DNA of 9,245 bases from assembly GCA_002506175.1 (NCBI GenBank), contig DAXB01000076.1, forward strand, positions 1-9,245, read 5' to 3'. Below are positions 5,769 to 9,245 of the stretch, piece after piece (within the stretch, counting starts at the first letter, position 1; each line of letters begins with the position of its first letter). The position numbers were made by a program, and so were the translations under genes. The stretch is from Methanomassiliicoccaceae archaeon UBA113 (lineage in GTDB: Archaea; Thermoplasmatota; Thermoplasmata; Methanomassiliicoccales; Methanomethylophilaceae). Below the pieces are notes generated by a model that worked only from the letters and a program-made list of their open reading frames with translations, had not been told where the DNA came from and ran no database searches.

Positions 5769-7133
5769 TCAGATGCGTCGGTTCCGTTTCGGTGTTTCTG
5801 CATCCAAATCCATGATGAACGCGGCGGCGAACAGCGGGAAATGCTCCACACCTTCATCATCGACGATTATATTGGAGTCTTCGAACACGATTCTGCGGCC
5901 TATGTCGAATACAGATGCCACCTTCCTCAGGGATGGGGATTCCCTCTTCTTCCCTGATTTGACCTCTATCACGCATACCGACCCGCCCATGACCGTCACG
6001 AAATCCAATTCCATCTTGTTCTGGCCGTTCGTCTTCCTGTAGTACATCGGGTCGTATCCGGATTTCATCAGGCATTCCGCAACAGCGTTCTCCGCTATCG
6101 CGCCATTGTTGTAGGATGCGTCCTTGGAGTATACGGCTCTTGCGGTGTCGTCGCCGTACATGCGCACGAGCATCCCGGTGTCTGAGAGGTATACCTTGAA
6201 TGAGTCCATGTTCATATGCGATTTGAGAGGGAGCTCGGGACAATCCAGTGAATAGCAGAAGTTCCCGTATCCTGCGTATTTGATCCAGAGCAGGTTGTTC
6301 ATGTACTTGTCCAGGGACCTGCGTTTTCCGTCGTCTTCCAAGCGGGAGTACATGAACTTTTTGTTGGTATCAGCTAGCTGCGGCGCGATAGAGTCGAAAC
6401 ATCTCATCGTCCTGAGTATATCGGAGCCGGTATTGTAACGGTTGATGTCGTTGCGGCAGGTCTGGATGATGTCGTCTAGTATGCGCATCGATTCCGTGAA
6501 GTCCTTTGTATCGGCATAGGCCCGCACCGATTCCGGCATCCCTCCGGTTATCATGAAGTCTCTGAAGAGGGATGCGAGCCGTTCATATGCTGCAGGATGG
6601 ATCGGGGTTCCACCCCTTATGTCGGAGCGGACTTCCGCTATGATGTCTTCTTGTATGCCTGCGGCCCAGAGGAACTCCTCGAAATCCATCGAGTGCATCG
6701 TGATGTTCTCCTCGTAGCCAGTGGGGAGGAGGGGCCTGTCGGCGCCATCGGTGTGGATCATATCTATCCCCAGCAAGGATCCGGATGCGATGACGTCGAA
6801 CCTCCCGTCCTCTGTGAACCATTTAAGGGCGCTTCTGGCGCGGGGGCATTCTTGTATCTCGTCCAGGAAGATCAATGAGCCTTCGGGGATGTTTTCGTCG
6901 GTGAATAGCCTAAGGCCTTTGAGCACCGTGTCTACGTCCAGGTCGCCGTCGAATACCCTCTTGGCGGAATCCGATCTGCTGAAATCTATCTTTATGAAGT
7001 CTTTGTATTCGTTGCTCCCGAATGCTTCGATGATGTATGTCTTTCCGACCTGTCTCTGGCCCTTGACCGTGAGGCATTTGTGTCTGCGGCCTTTCCATTC
7101 TAGCAGGTGGTCATACATCTTCCTTTTGAGCAT
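5769..7133 (-). CDS. AAA-family ATPase with DUF4143 C-terminal domain
   Basis: The 454-residue product is a typical member of the AAA_14/DUF4143 ATPase family, common in archaea and gut bacteria. Walker A is GQRQVGKT (25-32), Walker B is SLIFLDEIQ (86-94), and the sensor-like strand is ASGSLLG (116-122). The family block FEEFLWAAGI (151-160) and the ITGGMPESVRAY segment (195-206) follow. In the DUF4143 half, FKVYLSDTGML (312-322), GAIAENAVAECL (344-355) and a PD-(D/E)XK-like pair, ELDFV (375-379) with IEVKSGK (389-395), are all intact, so a nuclease-type fold is plausible. The cellular role of the family is unsettled. Length is normal and nothing looks broken. The start has no Shine-Dalgarno sequence and a TATA box lies about 23 bp upstream, so the mRNA is probably leaderless. 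Repeats behind the promoter suggest tight control. It lies 75 bp upstream of the ACT operon on the same strand but is probably functionally unrelated. Confidence 0.9.
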   Translation of the reverse strand: MLKRKMYDHLLEWKGRRHKCLTVKGQRQVGKTYIIEAFGSNEYKDFIKIDFSRSDSAKRVFDGDLDVDTVLKGLRLFTDENIPEGSLIFLDEIQECPRARSALKWFTEDGRFDVIASGSLLGIDMIHTDGADRPLLPTGYEENITMHSMDFEEFLWAAGIQEDIIAEVRSDIRGGTPIHPAAYERLASLFRDFMITGGMPESVRAYADTKDFTESMRILDDIIQTCRNDINRYNTGSDILRTMRCFDSIAPQLADTNKKFMYSRLEDDGKRRSLDKYMNNLLWIKYAGYGNFCYSLDCPELPLKSHMNMDSFKVYLSDTGMLVRMYGDDTARAVYSKDASYNNGAIAENAVAECLMKSGYDPMYYRKTNGQNKMELDFVTVMGGSVCVIEVKSGKKRESPSLRKVASVFDIGRRIVFEDSNIIVDDEGVEHFPLFAAAFIMDLDAETPKRNRRI

Positions 7134-7150
7134 AAGTATGTATTATGATT

Positions 7151-7159
7151 CATATATTA
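7151..7159 (-). promoter_or_regulatory. TATA box of the DUF4143 ATPase gene
   Basis: On the minus strand TAATATATG lies about 20-28 bp before the ATG at 7133, consistent with a leaderless or nearly leaderless transcript. The first AATTTACCCG repeat (7161-7170) directly abuts it on the upstream side, where the TFB recognition element would be. Confidence 0.55.
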
Positions 7160-7234
7160 CAATTTACCCGAAGGTAATTTGCCGAAAAATGCAATTTACC
7201 CGGAGTTATTTTGTAAAATTTTACAATTTACCCG
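7160..7234. repeat. Three AATTTACCCG repeats at 32-bp spacing, with a 16-bp palindrome
   Basis: AATTTACCCG occurs at 7161-7170, 7193-7202 and 7225-7234, exactly 32 bp apart each time (three helical turns). Each is preceded by C, giving CAATTTACCCG. The first copy is part of a dyad: CAATTTACC (7160-7168) against GGTAATTTG (7173-7181), with one mismatch; the second copy keeps it only partly. TTGTAAAATTTTACAA at 7211-7226 is a perfect 16-bp palindrome overlapping the third copy. The group lies behind the ATPase promoter and before the end of the next minus-strand gene. It is most likely a binding array controlling the ATPase gene; the palindrome could alternatively help terminate the upstream transcript. 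Confidence 0.75.
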
Positions 7235-7251
7235 GGCAACTAGATGTCAGC

Positions 7252-7521
7252 TCATCCTTTCTTCACGAGGTCGAACTGGTGCTTCGGCGATGTGAGGGGC
7301 TGGGTCCAGATGGGCTGCTCCTCGTCTCTGTACTTCATATCCTGGGAGATGTTGTGGAGGCTTCCCTGGTAGTCCCTGTTGGAGGCTATCCTCCGAACGG
7401 TCTCCGAATCGTTCCCGGAACGATGCTCCATGCCCGACATCCTCAGGGCCTCGTCCATGAGGTCGGCGGCCTCGTTGAGGAGCTTCTCAGCCTTATCCAA
7501 TTTGGCGATCCTATCATCCAT
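7252..7521 (-). CDS. Small charged coiled-coil-like protein, unknown function
   Basis: I do not recognise this 89-residue product. Its first half (DDRIAKLDKAEKLLNEAADLMDEAL) has the heptad-like spacing of leucine and alanine expected of a helical hairpin or coiled coil. The second half is polar and ends in an unusual PIWTQPLTSPKHQFDLVKKG tail. The translation frame is open further upstream, but that part overlaps the zinc-ribbon gene in another frame. AGGAG at 7531-7535 lies 9 nt before the ATG at 7521, which I chose. ATGs at 7530 (ATGA overlap with the previous stop) and 7527 are alternatives that add two or three residues. It is almost certainly co-transcribed and translationally coupled with the zinc-ribbon gene. 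Confidence 0.6.
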   Translation of the reverse strand: MDDRIAKLDKAEKLLNEAADLMDEALRMSGMEHRSGNDSETVRRIASNRDYQGSLHNISQDMKYRDEEQPIWTQPLTSPKHQFDLVKKG

Positions 7522-7526
7522 CAGCA

Positions 7527-7916
7527 TCATCTCCTGGTTATCGTGTATCCGCACGGTCTGTCCGCATCGGATGCCGCCGAGTAGCCGCATGCCCTGCACG
7601 TCCTGCGGAGCTCTATAGTTTCGCCCTCTATGGTCCTGTTCCTCACGGAGACCAAGGTGTTCCTGCATACTGGACAGGAAATCCTCTCCTTGGCATTGGC
7701 GGAGCGAGCGCAGCGGATCTCCATGTCGAAGATTCCTCTCTCGACGCCTATGCGGCGTATCCTAGCCGGACCTACCCGGAACCTGGGGTCGACGCACATG
7801 AGCTCTGTGGACACCAGGAGATGGAGATCGTGCTGGGATCTTATCCTCTGGTGCGTGGACATGCAGTCCTCGATTGCCTTGGCAACATCATCGTCTGAAG
7901 GGATCCTGTAGGACAT
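7527..7916 (-). CDS. Zinc-ribbon protein with HTH-like N-terminus
   Basis: The 129-residue product has four zinc-ligand cysteines, C81-PV-C84 and C107-RA-C110-G, separated by 22 residues: a classic zinc-ribbon. The N-terminal 70 residues (DDVAKAIEDCMSTHQRIRSQ, then DPRFRVGPARIRRIGVERGI) look like a small helical, possibly winged-helix domain rich in arginine. The general build suggests a nucleic-acid-binding or basal transcription/translation-associated archaeal protein, but I cannot name a function. A TATA-like element lies about 31 bp before the ATG and no Shine-Dalgarno sequence is seen, which fits a leaderless transcript. It is the first gene of a two-gene unit and is divergent from the tRNA-Leu gene. 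Confidence 0.75.
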   Translation of the reverse strand: MSYRIPSDDDVAKAIEDCMSTHQRIRSQHDLHLLVSTELMCVDPRFRVGPARIRRIGVERGIFDMEIRCARSANAKERISCPVCRNTLVSVRNRTIEGETIELRRTCRACGYSAASDADRPCGYTITRR

Positions 7917-7943
7917 ACCGGATCATGCGTATGGTATGCAAGG

Positions 7944-7953
7944 GATTTATGGT
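7944..7953 (-). promoter_or_regulatory. TATA-like element of the zinc-ribbon gene
   Basis: On the minus strand this reads ACCATAAATC, centred about 31 bp before the ATG at 7916. It places the transcript start within a few bases of the start codon. Confidence 0.4.
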
Positions 7954-7971
7954 TACGGTAGTGTCATGGAT

Positions 7972-8029
7972 GAGACCGTCCGTCCGTTTTCCGTATTAGG
8001 GTTTTATTTACGGAAAACCGATTGGTCTC
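7972..8029. repeat. Nested inverted repeat around the tRNA-Leu TATA box
   Basis: GTTTTCCGTA (7986-7995) and TACGGAAAAC (8009-8018) are perfect 10-bp arms separated by 13 bp. An outer pair, GAGACC (7972-7977) and GGTCTC (8024-8029), adds 6 bp. The centre holds the A/T-rich TATA element of the tRNA-Leu gene. The dyad could be an operator covering the promoter, or a cruciform/hairpin element. Confidence 0.65.
8002..8010 (+). promoter_or_regulatory. TATA box of the tRNA-Leu gene
   Basis: TTTTATTTA is centred about 41 bp before the mature tRNA 5' end, giving a precursor with a leader of roughly 15 nt. It lies in the loop of the 7972-8029 inverted repeat. Confidence 0.5.
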
Positions 8030-8046
8030 CTCGTGGTTCATCCCAT

Positions 8047-8129
8047 GCGGGGGTAACCGAGTTGGCCAAAGGTGCGGGACTTAAGATCCCGTTCTTAGTG
8101 ATTCGCGGGTTCGAATCCCGTCCCCCGCA
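8047..8129 (+). tRNA. tRNA-Leu (anticodon UAA), CCA not encoded
   Basis: The acceptor stem GCGGGGG (8047-8053) pairs with CCCCCGC (8122-8128), and the discriminator is A8129. The anticodon stem CGGGA/TCCCG encloses the loop CTTAAGA with anticodon TAA (8082-8084). The long class II variable arm (8092-8104) is typical of leucine tRNAs. The T arm is GCGGG-TTCGAAT-CCCGT. The three bases after the discriminator are CCC, so the CCA end must be added after transcription, unlike in the tRNA-Val gene. Confidence 0.95.
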
Positions 8130-8190
8130 CCCTTAATGTAATGGAACGCGTGTCTATTAGGTTTCTACATTTACTGACAAACCCGAGTTC

Positions 8191-8202
8191 CTTTTTATAT
8201 AC
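8191..8202 (+). promoter_or_regulatory. Strong TATA box before the structured RNA and surface protein gene
   Basis: CTTTTTATATAC is the best TATA box in the window. Initiation about 26 bp downstream is expected near 8223. No gene start lies at that distance, so the transcript begins with GC-rich, foldable, apparently non-coding sequence. Confidence 0.7.
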
Positions 8203-8222
8203 ATGAGCAAGGATGGGCATTT

Positions 8223-8520
8223 ATCCCTTAGAGGACGCGATGGAGAGGGCAGGTGTGGACATCTGTGCCGGGCCCGCCGGTGCGCGATCGGGGATATAAG
8301 TACCGAGGTACAGGGGAAGGCGGAGGGACGAGGTCCCAAGGGTTCCGCCCTACCGGTGTATCATCGGGCTTCGACATCTGAACGGATGATGATGCTCCGT
8401 TCCGAGTAGGGCACATGTTAGGGGTAGCCTGGAAGGGACATGAGTATCGGGAATCGCCTGCGGTCGGGGATTAGGGCCCGAACCGCAGTCCTGTGCAGGG
8501 ATCGACCCCTCTGCATGTGA
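8223..8520 (+). ncRNA. Candidate structured non-coding RNA or long structured leader
   Basis: About 300 nt of GC-rich sequence follow the TATA box without a protein-like ORF. Many helices can be read directly. A terminal helix joins 8240-8249 with 8507-8516 (9 of 10 pairs). Hairpins are CAGGTG-TGGA-CATCTG (8250-8265), GCCGG/CCGGT (8267-8281), GTAC-CGAG-GTAC (8300-8311), a two-part stem at 8319-8349 (GGCGGA/TCCGCC and GGGAC/GTCCC), AACGGA/TCCGTT (8381-8401), CATGT/ACATG with a GGAAGG apex (8414-8442) and a strong 11-pair stem at 8458-8488. CGATC/GATCG and ACAGG/CCTGT could extend the terminal helix. Length and the GGAAGG hairpin faintly recall archaeal SRP RNA, but the conserved SRP loop motifs and the RNase P core motifs are missing. 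There is no T-run at the end, so it may continue as the leader of the surface protein mRNA. The fold was done by eye. Confidence 0.45.
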
Positions 8521-8560
8521 CGGCATCTCAAAAGTCCGTTGAAACCCGCCATGATGGTAG

Positions 8561-8582
8561 CCATGCGTCTCGGTGCATGGAG
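8561..8582 (+). promoter_or_regulatory. Hairpin overlapping the ribosome-binding site of the surface protein
   Basis: CCATGC (8561-8566) pairs perfectly with GCATGG (8575-8580), leaving an 8-nt loop. The Shine-Dalgarno GGAG (8579-8582) shares its two G residues with the 3' arm and lies 9 nt before the ATG. The hairpin would partly mask ribosome binding, so it may tune translation. Confidence 0.45.
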
Positions 8583-8591
8583 AAATGAAAA

Positions 8592-9245
8592 ATGAACACA
8601 AAGAAAATGATCGCAGCAGTAGCGGTGCTCGCACTCGCATTCGCTGCATTCTCTTTCGTTCCTGCTGCACAGGATGATGGAGCCGAACTCGATGTTATTG
8701 TCGTCGAGGGAGATGTCACATCTAAGATTACAGCAACAGGCGAACAGAAGATTCTCATCGAGAAGAACGTCACAATCAAAGAGGGCGGTTCGATCACAGT
8801 CGATGCCAAGGGTGAACTCAAGATCGAGAGCGGAGCAACCGTCCTCATCGAGAAAGGATACTTGACTATCTTCGGTAGCGCAGTCATCGATGGAGACATT
8901 GTCTCTAAGAATGAGAACGGACTTACCATTGCACCCTCAACCGAGGATGATGTCAACATCAACGGATCCATTTCCGTCATCGGAGACACATCCACAAATA
9001 CAAAGGTGTTCGCAACACTCACCGGAATACTGGGCGAGGACAACGTCGCCGTCTATGGAGATGTCACTATCGGAACCAAGGCACAGATCGTATTCACCGA
9101 AGTGCTCTTCAAAGCCGGCTCCACACTCACAGTTCTCGGAACCGCTTCCGGAGACATCCGCACAGCAGGACTCGTCACCATCGACGGAATCTCTAAGGCC
9201 TTCAACATCAAGATCGCAGGGGCATCCGCAACAATCAAGATCATC
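8592..9245 (+). CDS. Secreted beta-rich surface protein, 5' part only
   Basis: An open frame of 218 codons starts at the ATG at 8592 and runs off the window without a stop. The N-terminus is a Sec signal peptide: MNTKK, then a hydrophobic core of alanine, valine, leucine and phenylalanine up to about residue 23, and a small-residue region VPAAQ before the acidic mature start. The mature part is a succession of short V/I-x-V/I strands with G turns (such as KNVTIKEGGSITVDAKGEL and GATVLIEKGYLTIFGSAVIDGD), the pattern of a right-handed beta-helix or similar stacked-strand adhesin. It is rich in T, S, G, I, V, D and E, with very few arginines or histidines and one tyrosine pair, as usual for exported proteins. 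GGAG lies 9 nt upstream. Cell-surface or adhesin-like function is inferred; the C-terminus and any anchor are outside the window. Confidence 0.85.
   Translation, partial: MNTKKMIAAVAVLALAFAAFSFVPAAQDDGAELDVIVVEGDVTSKITATGEQKILIEKNVTIKEGGSITVDAKGELKIESGATVLIEKGYLTIFGSAVIDGDIVSKNENGLTIAPSTEDDVNINGSISVIGDTSTNTKVFATLTGILGEDNVAVYGDVTIGTKAQIVFTEVLFKAGSTLTVLGTASGDIRTAGLVTIDGISKAFNIKIAGASATIKII

Noticed and set aside
6721..7584. Long plus-strand ORF opposite the ATPase and small genes
   Set aside because: It is antisense to the well-supported DUF4143 ATPase, crosses its promoter repeats and has no recognisable domain; it is a shadow frame.
7531..7668. N-terminal extension of the small coiled-coil gene
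   Set aside because: The extra codons overlap the zinc-ribbon coding sequence in another frame and look like its shadow; the AGGAG site supports a start at 7521.
7936..8136. Plus-strand 66-codon ORF
   Set aside because: It reads through the whole tRNA-Leu gene and its promoter dyad.
8203..8409. Plus-strand 68-codon ORF in the structured region
   Set aside because: Its ATG lies inside or just after the TATA box, upstream of the expected transcript start, and its composition (many G, R and C) reflects GC-rich RNA-like sequence, not a protein.
8223..8520. RNase P RNA or SRP RNA as a firm call
   Set aside because: The RNase P core motif (GGAAAGTCC type) is absent. The conserved SRP helix 8 bases beside the GGAA tetraloop (AGCAG) and the Alu-domain TGTAA motif are also missing, so neither name can be supported by eye.
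8528..9043. Minus-strand 171-codon ORF
   Set aside because: It is antisense to the secreted surface protein, and its S/T/V-rich composition is what the reverse of that gene gives. The plus frame has a signal peptide and a ribosome-binding site.

Overview
The window looks like a chromosomal segment of a methanogen-related euryarchaeon, most likely a member of the Methanomassiliicoccales/Thermoplasmata. That assignment is an inference. It rests on A/T-rich boxes about 25-30 bp before tRNA and leaderless gene starts (archaeal TATA boxes), paralogues of the CdhD and CdhE subunits of the acetyl-CoA decarbonylase/synthase corrinoid protein, an archaeal zinc-ribbon protein, and a secreted beta-rich surface protein. 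No 16S rRNA gene or diagnostic marker is present to prove it.

Layout, left to right. A tRNA-Val(UAC) gene with encoded CCA (73-148) precedes a plus-strand aldehyde-dehydrogenase-fold gene (296-1687) whose catalytic cysteine is replaced by leucine. It meets, tail to tail, a minus-strand AlbA_2/Schlafen-like regulator with a C-terminal helix-turn-helix (1770-2408). A 338-bp AT-rich spacer follows (2409-2746). It holds two clusters of the palindrome AACTAGTTA, seven copies in all counting one with a mismatch, at 11- or 21-bp steps.

The centrepiece is a tight four-gene minus-strand operon, 5693 down to 2747. In transcription order it encodes a two-ACT-domain protein, a CdhD-like TIM-barrel protein, a CdhE-like TIM-barrel protein without Fe-S or B12 domains, and a protein resembling a radical-SAM activating enzyme that has lost the CX3CX2C cluster motif. 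Gene junctions are +4, -4 and +1 bp, with one clear TATA box in front. The set looks like C1/corrinoid metabolism enzymes stripped of their metal and cofactor domains and coupled to a ligand-sensing module. I know of no described system with this composition, so it is the best candidate here for something new.

Upstream of it on the same strand is a DUF4143-family AAA ATPase (5769-7133). Its promoter is followed upstream by three copies of AATTTACCCG at exact 32-bp spacing and a 16-bp perfect palindrome. Next comes a coupled pair of small minus-strand genes, a HTH-like/zinc-ribbon protein and a coiled-coil protein (7916-7252). A tRNA-Leu(UAA) gene lies at 8047-8129, with a large dyad around its TATA box.

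The right end holds a strong TATA box (8191-8202) and about 370 nt of GC-rich, apparently highly folded RNA without a convincing ORF. This is either an independent ncRNA or a long leader. A secreted surface protein follows (8592 onward) and runs off the window.
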